The notes beneath the pieces were generated by a model. That model searched no databases. It had not been told where the DNA came from and worked only from the letters and a program-made list of their open reading frames with translations. The position numbers and the translations under genes were made by a program. Positions 6,609 to 13,473 of a stretch of DNA of 19,411 nt are shown here, one piece after another; position 1 is the stretch's first letter, and each line of letters begins with the position of its first letter. Origin of the DNA: a bacterium (GTDB lineage Bacteria > CG2-30-53-67 > CG2-30-70-394); assembly GCA_024278555.1 (NCBI GenBank), contig JAJRSX010000038.1:1-19411 (forward strand), given 5' to 3'.

Positions 6609-8939
6609 CTAGAAGTCGACCCAGTCGTCGTCCTCGTTTGCCGAGGTCTCGGTCGCGACCGGAGCCGAAGGGGGTTCCGCCGGGGGCCCCGACACGGAAG
6701 CGAGGACCGCGCCTGCCGCCGGGACGGCCCCCGCCTCACGCCCCGCCACCTGGAACCTCCCCACCTCCGCTCGCATCCTCCGCGACTGGTCACTGAGGCC
6801 GTCGGCAGACGCCGCCACCTCCTCGACCAGGGCGGCGTTCTGTTGGGTCATGCCGTTCACCTGCGACAGGGTATCGGCCACGCCGTCGATCGACGCCGCC
6901 TGATCGTGGGCGGTCTCGGCGATCTCCCTGACGATCGCCGAGACCTCCCCGACCGCGGTGACGATCTCCTCGAGGCTCGTCCCGGAGGCGTTCACCAGCT
7001 CGGTCCCCGCCTCCACCTTGGAGACCGTGTCGTGGATCAACCCCTTGATCTCATCCGCCGCCTTGGCCGCGCGACGGGCGAGGTTTCTCACCTCCGCGGC
7101 GACCACCGCGAAGCCGCGCCCCTGCTCCCCGGCCCGTGCCGCCTCCACCGCCGCGTTGAGCGACAGGAGGTTGGTCTGGAAGGCGATCTCGTCGATCGCC
7201 TCGATGATGTCGCGGATCCGCCCCGACGCCTGCTCGATCTCGCCCATGGCGGAGACCGCCTGGTCGACCACCCGGCCGCCGCGCTCCGCCACCTCACAGG
7301 CGGTCGCCGCCAGGGTGTCGGCGCGGTTGGCGTCGTCAGCGCTCTGCTTCACCGCCCTGGCCATCTCCGCCATGGAGGAGGCGCTGCTCTCCAGCGACGC
7401 CGCCTGCTCCTCGGTACGGCTCGCCAGGTCCTGGTTGCCCGCGGCGATCTCGCCGGAGCTCAAGGCCACCTGGTCGGCGGCGGTGGCGATCGAGCTGATC
7501 GCCCGCTCCGACGCCTCCACCGCCCCGTTCACCGCCTCCTTGATGCGCGCGTGGTCACCGCGGTAGTCACCCTCCATCCGCACCGTGAGGTCGCCGTCGG
7601 CGACTTGGCTGAGGACCGTGGCCGCCTCGTTGATCGGCCCGGTCGCCGCGTCGAGGGTGTCGTTCATCCCCTGCACCAGGGCGCGGTAGCCGCCTGCGAA
7701 GGCGCTCGCGTCGCCGCGCACCGTGAGCTCGCCATCACGCGCCGCGGTGGTCAGACGGCCGGTCTCCTCCACCAGCCGCTCCAGGGTGTCAAAGAGGTCG
7801 GAACAGGCGGTGCCGAGGACGTCGTGCTCGGAATGGGGCGCGACCCGCGCCGAGAGGTCCCCCTGGGCGAGACCGCGGGCCGACGCCGCCGCCTCGCCGA
7901 GGTAACGGATGAGACCGCGGAAGGCGTCGGCGAGCTTGCCGAGCTCATCATTGGACCGGTGGCTCACCTCCTGGTCGATCTCCCCCTCACTGATCCGCCG
8001 CGCCGCCCCCACCACCTGCTCCAGGGGGGTGACCAGGCGGCGGCTGAAGCCGAGGGTGAAGAGGAGGCCGCCGGCGAGGCCGAGGAGGCCGAGAAGGACC
8101 GAGGTCCACGCCAGCCGCCGCACATCGGCCAACGCCGCCGCCCGCGGCATTACCACCACCGTCCGCCACTCCGGGCCCCCGGCGGGGCGGCCGGCGGCGG
8201 CGGCGAAGATGTAGGCGTCACTGGATCCGACCCCGGCCGGCGTCCCGCCCTCTGTGGCGACCCCGAGGCGGGGGGCGGCCGGTTCACCCACCGGCCACCC
8301 GTCCGGGTCGGTGGTCTGGAGGATCCGATCGGACGCGTCGGTGATCAGCACCCTCTCCTCGCCCGCCGGGTCGACCGTCTGGCTCAACCCCTGCCAGTCG
8401 AGGTGAATGACGAGAAAGCCGAGGGTCTCCTTGGCGTCCCAGCCGGCGGCCACCCGCACCACCAGGGGCACCACGCGGCGGCCCGGCTGCAGCGGATCCA
8501 CGGCCACCGGTGACACCCCGAGCCGACCGGAAACGATCGCGTCGGCCACCCACGGCAGCGTGTCCTGGACCCGCTTCCCCATCCACGCGCGGTCGGTGGC
8601 CGCCACGACGGTGCCATCGGGCATGGTGGCCGCGAGGTCGGCGATCTCCGGGTACTCCTCCTTCATCTGGCCGAGGAAGGTGGCGATCTGGCTGTCCGGG
8701 TCGCGATCCACCAGGAGCTGCATCAACTCCAGGGTCGACCACACCTGGGCGTTGCGCCGCACCGTCTCGACCCGCTCCACCAGCGCCGCGACCCGCTGCT
8801 GTGCCTCCCGTTCGACGCTCTTGCCGACGCGCTGGGTGACCTGCTGCCGCCCCTGGAGGAAGGTCACCGTGCCCGAGACGGCGATTGTTCCCGTGAGGAT
8901 GAGACCGAAGGTGAGAGGGATCTTCCAGCGCAGTTGCAT
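6609..8939 (-). CDS. Methyl-accepting chemotaxis protein with Cache-like sensor, several HAMP units and C-terminal pentapeptide
   Basis: This is a 776-residue chemoreceptor. TM1 is about 8-28 and TM2 about 277-299. The roughly 245-residue periplasmic region (MPDGTVVAATDRAWMGKRV, ITDASDRILQTTDPDGW) resembles a Cache/PAS-type small-molecule sensor. After TM2 come at least two and probably three HAMP-like units: RISEGEIDQEV about 316, LAQGDLSARV about 357, VADGDLTVRM about 446. The signalling tip [20 protein letters not shown] spans 582-601. A Pro/Ala linker leads to the final residues DWVDF, an exact match to the aromatic-x-x-aromatic CheR-docking pentapeptide known from Tar and Tsr. I start at MQLRWKIPL (weak GGTGAT upstream) rather than ten codons earlier, because this places the Arg/Lys pair just before TM1. 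It lies after a porin and a PstS-like gene, which may hint at the ligand. Confidence 0.94.
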   Translation of the reverse strand: MQLRWKIPLTFGLILTGTIAVSGTVTFLQGRQQVTQRVGKSVEREAQQRVAALVERVETVRRNAQVWSTLELMQLLVDRDPDSQIATFLGQMKEEYPEIADLAATMPDGTVVAATDRAWMGKRVQDTLPWVADAIVSGRLGVSPVAVDPLQPGRRVVPLVVRVAAGWDAKETLGFLVIHLDWQGLSQTVDPAGEERVLITDASDRILQTTDPDGWPVGEPAAPRLGVATEGGTPAGVGSSDAYIFAAAAGRPAGGPEWRTVVVMPRAAALADVRRLAWTSVLLGLLGLAGGLLFTLGFSRRLVTPLEQVVGAARRISEGEIDQEVSHRSNDELGKLADAFRGLIRYLGEAAASARGLAQGDLSARVAPHSEHDVLGTACSDLFDTLERLVEETGRLTTAARDGELTVRGDASAFAGGYRALVQGMNDTLDAATGPINEAATVLSQVADGDLTVRMEGDYRGDHARIKEAVNGAVEASERAISSIATAADQVALSSGEIAAGNQDLASRTEEQAASLESSASSMAEMARAVKQSADDANRADTLAATACEVAERGGRVVDQAVSAMGEIEQASGRIRDIIEAIDEIAFQTNLLSLNAAVEAARAGEQGRGFAVVAAEVRNLARRAAKAADEIKGLIHDTVSKVEAGTELVNASGTSLEEIVTAVGEVSAIVREIAETAHDQAASIDGVADTLSQVNGMTQQNAALVEEVAASADGLSDQSRRMRAEVGRFQVAGREAGAVPAAGAVLASVSGPPAEPPSAPVATETSANEDDDWVDF

Positions 8940-8971
8940 GGGATCACCATTGCGCCACATGGCGCGCAAGG

Positions 8972-9001
8972 GGGGGACGGCGGCCCTCGCCGCCGTCCCC
9001 C
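8972..9001 (-). terminator. Perfect 13-bp GC-rich hairpin between the PstS-like and chemoreceptor genes
   Basis: GGGGGACGGCGGC (8972-8984) and GCCGCCGTCCCCC (8989-9001) are perfect complements around a 4-base loop. The hairpin begins 15 bases past the stop of the PstS-like gene and ends 33 bases before the chemoreceptor ATG. On the minus strand it is followed by CTTGCGC, not a T-tract. It may terminate or attenuate transcription, so that the porin/PstS-like messages exceed receptor message, or it may protect the upstream mRNA 3' end. Confidence 0.55.
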
Positions 9002-9015
9002 TGTTGGCGATGGAG

Positions 9016-9447
9016 CTACAGGCCGCTCACCTGCACGACCTTGACCGTATCGTCCACCTGATCCTCCGCCAGGTAACCGATCGCCCCCGGCGTCCGGGCG
9101 ACGAACTTCTTCACCAGGGTGGGCGAGCGGAAGACCTTGGGGCCGGTGAGTCCTCCGGTCATCTTCTTGTTGATCCAGAAGTTCTGCACCTCGGCGACGG
9201 TGGAGCCGAGGATCTCCTTCGAGAAGGCGGCCCGCACCGGGCTGCTCGCCGACTGGTCGAAGGGGATGATGGCGCCGTCCCCGGACCACTCGGTCTTCTC
9301 CTTCTGGTAGATCCGCTTGAGGTCGTCCTTTGTCAGGGTAGAGACCTTGACGCCGGGGTTGACCACGACGACGAAGTCGGCGGCGAGGGTAGGCATCGCC
9401 CACAGCATCCCCGCCACCAACACGATCCATTTTGCTGTATTCCTCAT
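9016..9447 (-). CDS. Small periplasmic PstS-like (phosphate-binding-superfamily) protein
   Basis: This 143-residue secreted protein has a clear signal peptide (Arg/Lys start, hydrophobic 8-17, likely cleavage after TLAA at about 23). The mature part resembles one lobe of the PstS-type periplasmic binding fold. It shows VVNPGVKVSTLTKDDLKRIY near the start, then IIPFDQSASSPVRAAFSKEI (SSPVR being like the anion-binding Ser/Arg region), WINKKMTGGL, and the family-typical TPGAIGYLAEDQ. At about 120 mature residues it is far shorter than PstS (about 320), so it belongs to the short PBP-like family often found near porins and sensory proteins rather than being a full transport receptor. AGGAGTACGACA before the ATG is a strong Shine-Dalgarno. 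It follows the porin by 30 bases and precedes a chemoreceptor. Phosphate or another oxyanion as ligand is inference. Confidence 0.8.
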   Translation of the reverse strand: MRNTAKWIVLVAGMLWAMPTLAADFVVVVNPGVKVSTLTKDDLKRIYQKEKTEWSGDGAIIPFDQSASSPVRAAFSKEILGSTVAEVQNFWINKKMTGGLTGPKVFRSPTLVKKFVARTPGAIGYLAEDQVDDTVKVVQVSGL

Positions 9448-9477
9448 TGTCGTACTCCTGTATCGGATAGGCTGGGG

Positions 9478-10545
9478 TTAGAAGAAGAGGGCGATGCACG
9501 CCGCCAGCGCCTCGAAGCTGTCGGTGTCGTCGCTGAAGTCGTTGGTGTTGACCTCCAGCTTGAGGGCGATGTCGGGCCTCGGCCGGACGTTCACCCCGAT
9601 GGTGTGTCGCTCGTGCTTCGGCCCGTCGCTCGGGTCGACAGAGCCGTACCGGTAGAAGCAGCGGACTTCACGCCAGACCCGCACCGACGGCTGGACGTAG
9701 AGCCCCTCGCTGCTCACGTCGCTGGTCCGCGAGGCGTACTCGGCGAGAAGCTCAAAGCGACCGGCGTTGACCTGGGTGTCCACCCCCCAGACGTCGAACT
9801 GCCCCCCCTCCGAGGGGGCGTTCTCGGTATAGCCGGCCGCGCCGACGTCGAGGCGCGAGACCCCGTCGAACAGGTGGCCGAAGTGGAGGGTGAGGTGGCC
9901 GCCCACCGCCTTCCCCTCGTTGTCGTCCTCTTTGCTGGAGTTGGGTGACTGGCCGTTGCCGTAATAAACGTTATAGGTAGCGCCTATCGAGCCCGCGTAG
10001 GCGACCCCGTACGCCATCACCCCGTTTGTATCCGTGGGAAAGACGTTGCGCACCATCAAGGGGCGGTTCGTGGAGAGGACCGTGTTCGGGTAGTGGTTCA
10101 CGTTCCAGTACTCGGGGAGGAGGAACTTGCCGCCGCGCACATGGAGCCAGTCGGCATGGAGGTACTCGGCCCACGCCGACTCCACGGAGACCGCACCGGC
10201 TCCGTCGACCGCCTCACCGTCTCCATCGTGGGCCCGGAAGTCTTCGAACTCGACCTCGGTGAAGAAGCGCCACTGCCTCCACGTCCGGGTCACGAACAGC
10301 GACACGTGGTGCTGGCGGAAGCCGCTGTTCGACGCGTCGTTCGCGGCGTTGTACTCGAAGTCGTAATAGCCCGAGAGGCCGGCGCGCTCTTCAAGCCGGG
10401 CGGCGAGGTCGGAGACGCTCTCGCCCAGCACCTCCTGATTCAGGGCTACGTCGTCGAGGCTGGCCGCCGAGGCCGGCGGCCCCCACGACACGATGATCAG
10501 TGCAGCCGTGGCGACTGCCATCCAACGAAGAGATGTCCTGTCCAT
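9478..10545 (-). CDS. Outer-membrane beta-barrel porin-like protein
   Basis: This 355-residue protein has a signal peptide (charged MDRTSLR, hydrophobic 8-19, cleavage near PASA-A at about 27). After it come alternating hydrophobic/aromatic strands and Asp/Gly/Asn-rich turns, ending in Phe-Phe as the outer-membrane BAM complex prefers. Segments such as VESAWAEYLH, VRGGKFLLPEYWNVNHYP and VYYGNGQSPN resemble the phosphate-selective/oligomeric porin superfamily (OprO/OprP-like), but I would not assign substrate selectivity. I chose the ATG at 10545 because it gives a proper signal peptide and has GGAGA 6 bases upstream; the open frame runs 21 codons further up without such support. It is the first gene of a probable porin/PstS-like/chemoreceptor/chemoreceptor unit. 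The LigB-AMMECR1 gene diverges from it. Confidence 0.82.
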   Translation of the reverse strand: MDRTSLRWMAVATAALIIVSWGPPASAASLDDVALNQEVLGESVSDLAARLEERAGLSGYYDFEYNAANDASNSGFRQHHVSLFVTRTWRQWRFFTEVEFEDFRAHDGDGEAVDGAGAVSVESAWAEYLHADWLHVRGGKFLLPEYWNVNHYPNTVLSTNRPLMVRNVFPTDTNGVMAYGVAYAGSIGATYNVYYGNGQSPNSSKEDDNEGKAVGGHLTLHFGHLFDGVSRLDVGAAGYTENAPSEGGQFDVWGVDTQVNAGRFELLAEYASRTSDVSSEGLYVQPSVRVWREVRCFYRYGSVDPSDGPKHERHTIGVNVRPRPDIALKLEVNTNDFSDDTDSFEALAACIALFF

Positions 10546-10724
10546 GGGATTCTCCGGGGAAGGTGGGTAGTGATGGATAAACCATATCGGTGTTCCCTGA
10601 CCCACCATGAGCCGCGAGCGACATCGCGCACCCTGTGGAGGAGAGGCCGGTGGTCGACGCCACCACCACGCAACCGGGAGGGGGTGCGCTACATTCCATA
10701 CACACCCTCCTCACGAGATCGACC
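10546..10724. promoter_or_regulatory. Divergent intergenic region between porin and LigB-AMMECR1 genes
   Basis: This 179-base gap must carry the promoters of both flanking units. The 10570-10590 part (TGGATAAACCATATCGG) is locally AT-richer and could supply a -10 for the porin direction; TACATTCCATACAC at 10690-10703 could do so for the plus direction. Neither has a convincing -35. A small stem (GTGG/CCAC) lies near 10650. An in-frame GTG at 10635 could extend the plus-strand protein by 30 codons, but the sequence there is not family-like. Confidence 0.4.
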
Positions 10725-12065
10725 ATGGCCTCTCCGGTCGTAGTTGCCGCCCTCCTCCCCCACGCCCCCATCATCTGCCCGGCCGTAGCCGGACCGCGGG
10801 CGGAGGCGGTGGCGGCGACCACCGCCGCCTGTGCGGAGGCCGGAAGGGAGGTAGTCGCCGCCGCCCCCGACGTGGTGGTGACCACCGCCCCCCACGGCGC
10901 CCGCCACCCGACCGACCTCACCCTCCACACCGCCGACCGCCTGGCGGGCGATCTGGGCCGCTTCGGCGCACCGGAGGTCCGCGTCGACCTCCCCGGCGCG
11001 GTGGAGCTGGCCGAGGGAATCATCGAGGCGGGGATCGCCGGGATGGTGGTTCGCCCGCTGGACAGCGGCGGCCTGGAGTACTCCACCGTCGTCCCCCTCT
11101 CCTTTCTCTGCAGAGCCGGCTGGCGCGGCCCCACCCTGGTGGTGGGCCTCCCCTACCCGGGAGAGGGCGACCCCGCCGCCATCGGCGCGGCCGTTGCCGC
11201 CGCCGCCGGCCGCCTCGGCCTGCACATCGGGGTGATCGCCAGCGGGGACATGAGCCACCGCCTCACCGCCGATGCCCCGGCCGGCTTCGACCCGGACGGT
11301 GCGCGCTTCGACGCCAAGGTGACAGCCCTCCTGCGCGCCCACGATTTTCAGGCCCTCCGCCACCTCGACCCCGACCTCCTCGCCCGTGCCGGTGAGGACT
11401 GCCTCGACTCCCTCCTCTTCGCCGCCGGCTGCCTCGGCTTCGAGGCCCACGCGCCGCGCCTCCTCTCCTACGAGGGCCCCTTCGGCGTCGGCTACGGGGT
11501 GGCGATCCTGACCTCCCCGCCGGGCGGCCACCGTGGGGAGCCCTCTCTCCCCGAGCTCGCCCGCGACGCCATCCGCGCCTACGTGGCAGAGGGCCGGGTC
11601 TACACCCCGGACGTTGCCATGCCGGCCGAATGGCAGGAGCGGGCACCGGTCTTCGTCACCCTCCACACCCCGGCAGGCGAGCTGCGCGGCTGCATCGGCA
11701 GCCTGGAGCCGACCACCGCCAACGTCGCCAGCGAGACCGTCGACCGTGCGATGGCCGCCGCCACCGCCGACCCGCGCTTCGCCCCGGTACGGCCCGAGGA
11801 GGTGGAGGGGCTCGACGTGGAGGTCTCCATCCTCTCCCCCCTGGAGGCGGTCGACTCCGTCGCCGACCTCGACCCGGCCCGCTACGGGGTGGTGGTGGAG
11901 GCGGGGGGCCGCCGCGGCGTGCTCCTGCCGGCGATCCCCGGCATCGACGACGCCGAGGCCCAGGTGGCGATCGCCCGCCGCAAGGCGGGGCTGGGGCCGG
12001 ACACGCCGGTGCGCCTCTACCGCTTCACCGTGGACAAGATCGCCTCTCCCGGGAGGCAGCGGTGA
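10725..12065 (+). CDS. LigB/Memo-like domain fused to AMMECR1 (AmmeMemoRadiSam system protein)
   Basis: This 446-residue two-domain protein carries, at residues about 1-262, a class III extradiol-dioxygenase LigB/Memo-type fold: LLPHAPIICP with His13, TTAPHG with His57, and SGDMSH with His178 as probable metal or active-site residues. Residues about 273-446 form an AMMECR1 domain with the invariant LRGCIG at 320-325 in GELRGCIGSLEPT, and VSILSPLE further on. AMMECR1, Memo-like and radical SAM proteins co-occur in bacteria and archaea as the AmmeMemoRadiSam group; the reaction is not established to my knowledge. I start at MASPVVVAALLPHAP because LigB-like proteins begin just before the PHxP motif. 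The Shine-Dalgarno there is weak. It overlaps the radical SAM gene by 4 bases, so the two proteins probably act together. Confidence 0.9.
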   Translation: MASPVVVAALLPHAPIICPAVAGPRAEAVAATTAACAEAGREVVAAAPDVVVTTAPHGARHPTDLTLHTADRLAGDLGRFGAPEVRVDLPGAVELAEGIIEAGIAGMVVRPLDSGGLEYSTVVPLSFLCRAGWRGPTLVVGLPYPGEGDPAAIGAAVAAAAGRLGLHIGVIASGDMSHRLTADAPAGFDPDGARFDAKVTALLRAHDFQALRHLDPDLLARAGEDCLDSLLFAAGCLGFEAHAPRLLSYEGPFGVGYGVAILTSPPGGHRGEPSLPELARDAIRAYVAEGRVYTPDVAMPAEWQERAPVFVTLHTPAGELRGCIGSLEPTTANVASETVDRAMAAATADPRFAPVRPEEVEGLDVEVSILSPLEAVDSVADLDPARYGVVVEAGGRRGVLLPAIPGIDDAEAQVAIARRKAGLGPDTPVRLYRFTVDKIASPGRQR

Positions 12066-13144
12066 GCCACCCCGCCCGCTGGGGGAGCCGCCTCGCCGAC
12101 GGTCGCATCCGCTGTCTCCTCTGCCCGCGCGACTGCTGCCTCAAGGAGGGGCAGCGCGGCCACTGCTTCGTCCGCGCCAACGAGGGGGGCGAGCTGGTCC
12201 TCACCACCTACGGTCGCTCCTCCGGCTTCTGCGTCGACCCGATCGAGAAGAAACCCCTCAACCACTTTCACCCCGGCTCCGCGACGCTCTCCTTCGGCAC
12301 TGCCGGCTGCAACCTCGCCTGCCGCTTCTGCCAGAACTGGGACATCTCCAAGTCCCGCGACACCGACACCCTCGCCGCTGAGGCCACCCCGGAGGAGATC
12401 GCCGCCCGCGCCGCGGAGCTGAACTGCGGCTCGGTCGCCTTCACCTACAACGACCCGGTGATCTTCGCCGAGTACGCCATCGACACCGCCGAGGCGTGCC
12501 ACGCGCAGGGGATCGAGACGGTGGCGGTGACCGCCGGCTACATCCACCCGACCCCGCGGGCCGAGCTCTTCGCCCACATGGACGCGGCGAACGTCGATCT
12601 CAAGGGGTTTTCCGACGCCTTCTACCAGAAGCTCGCCCGCGGCCACCTGGAGCCGGTCCTCGACACCCTCCGCTACCTCGTCCACGAGACCGACTGCTGG
12701 GTCGAGATCACCACCCTGCTCATCCCCGGGTGGAACGACTCGGAGGCCGAGGTCCGCGCCGAGGCCGAGTGGATCCGCGACCAGCTCACCCCCACCGTGC
12801 CGCTGCACTTCACCGCCTTCCACCCGGCGTGGCGGATGCTCGACACCCCGGCCACGCCGCCCGCCACCGTGCGGCGGGCGCGGGAGATCGCCCGCGAGGT
12901 CGGCCTCGCCTTCGTCTACACCGGCAACATCCACGACCCCGAGGGGGGCACCACCTACTGCCCGGGCTGCAACAGCCCGCTCATCGAGCGCGACGGCTAC
13001 CAGCTCCTCGCCTACCGTCTCACCGACGGGCGATGCACCGCCTGCCACACCCCCCTCCCCGGCCGCCTCGACCCCACTCCCGGCCCCGGCCCCGGCCACC
13101 GGGGAGCGAGATGTATGGGCGTCCGCTTCGACCGGGCGGTGTAA
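12062..13144 (+). CDS. amrS: Radical SAM enzyme of the AmmeMemoRadiSam system
   Basis: This 360-residue protein starts at a GTG overlapping the previous stop (GTGA), with GGGAGG 4 bases upstream. The radical SAM CxxxCxxC cluster motif is at 83-90 (CNLACRFC, followed by QNW), binding a [4Fe-4S] cluster and S-adenosylmethionine. It resembles pyruvate formate-lyase activating enzymes. Extra cysteines lie before it (Cys18, Cys21, Cys25, Cys26, Cys35 in CLLCPRDCCLKEGQRGHC) and near the end (Cys300, Cys303, Cys325, Cys328 in CPGC and CTAC pairs), suggesting added metal sites. The core carries TAGYIHPTPRAELF, ANVDLKGF, and the C-terminal YTGNIHDPEGGTTYCPGC that typifies this branch. Coupling to the LigB-AMMECR1 gene supports a joint modification pathway; the substrate is unknown. 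The symbol is by family analogy. Confidence 0.92.
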   Translation: MSHPARWGSRLADGRIRCLLCPRDCCLKEGQRGHCFVRANEGGELVLTTYGRSSGFCVDPIEKKPLNHFHPGSATLSFGTAGCNLACRFCQNWDISKSRDTDTLAAEATPEEIAARAAELNCGSVAFTYNDPVIFAEYAIDTAEACHAQGIETVAVTAGYIHPTPRAELFAHMDAANVDLKGFSDAFYQKLARGHLEPVLDTLRYLVHETDCWVEITTLLIPGWNDSEAEVRAEAEWIRDQLTPTVPLHFTAFHPAWRMLDTPATPPATVRRAREIAREVGLAFVYTGNIHDPEGGTTYCPGCNSPLIERDGYQLLAYRLTDGRCTACHTPLPGRLDPTPGPGPGHRGARCMGVRFDRAV

Positions 13145-13473
13145 AGGGGAGAAGAATGTGGATTGACCCACAGTCCGTAAGACGTGGCGAAGAGGGTCAA
13201 CAGAAATAGCCCTGAGGGTTCCGCCAACCGTCACACCGCTGGAACACGAAAACTCGGAAACACCGGATTTCTGGACAGTCATGATTTCCGCTGATCCGCG
13301 AAGGGCCGGTACCGGTTCGGCCGCCCATCACCACCGGAAATTGCCGCCGATCGACGATGAGGCGCGGCAGTTAGAGGTCTTGGTCGGACGGTTGCGGGAG
13401 GTCACCGGCTGCCGCGCCGGCTGAGCGGGCACTGCGCTCCGAAGGGTGGGATGCCCTCCCCGCGCGACCGGCC
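13145..13473. other. Convergent intergenic region of 329 bases without a convincing gene
   Basis: This lies between two convergent units. Its first half (to about 13290) is lower in G+C than the flanks. One plus-strand frame stays open from 13167 to the TGA at 13422-13424 (85 codons). Its only ATG, at 13281, would give 47 residues ending RLREVTGCRAG with no Shine-Dalgarno; I recognise no family and do not call it. Short GC stems occur at 13157-13172 (TGTGG/CCACA), 13405-13420 (CCGGC/GCCGG) and 13423-13439 (GAGCG/CGCTC). Any of them might help end transcription, but none has a T-tract. Confidence 0.5.
13163..13200. repeat. Inverted repeat TTGACCC/GGGTCAA
   Basis: TTGACCC (13163-13169) and GGGTCAA (13194-13200) are perfect 7-base inverted repeats 24 bases apart, just past the radical SAM stop. 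They might form the base of a long stem or a spaced binding site. Chance occurrence is possible at this length. Confidence 0.25.

Noticed and set aside
6843-9948. Long plus-strand open frames opposite the larger chemoreceptor and the porin block
   Set aside because: They are His/Arg/Gly-rich antisense shadows. The minus-strand products have signal peptides, membrane segments and conserved signalling tips.
10689-11666. Minus-strand open frame opposite the LigB-AMMECR1 gene
   Set aside because: It is Gly/Val/Ala-rich antisense with no recognisable motif; the plus-strand protein has PHAP, SGDMSH and LRGCIG motifs.
12017-13282. Minus-strand open frame opposite the radical SAM gene
   Set aside because: It is low-complexity Gly/Val/Glu antisense translation; the plus strand encodes the Cys-motif radical SAM enzyme.
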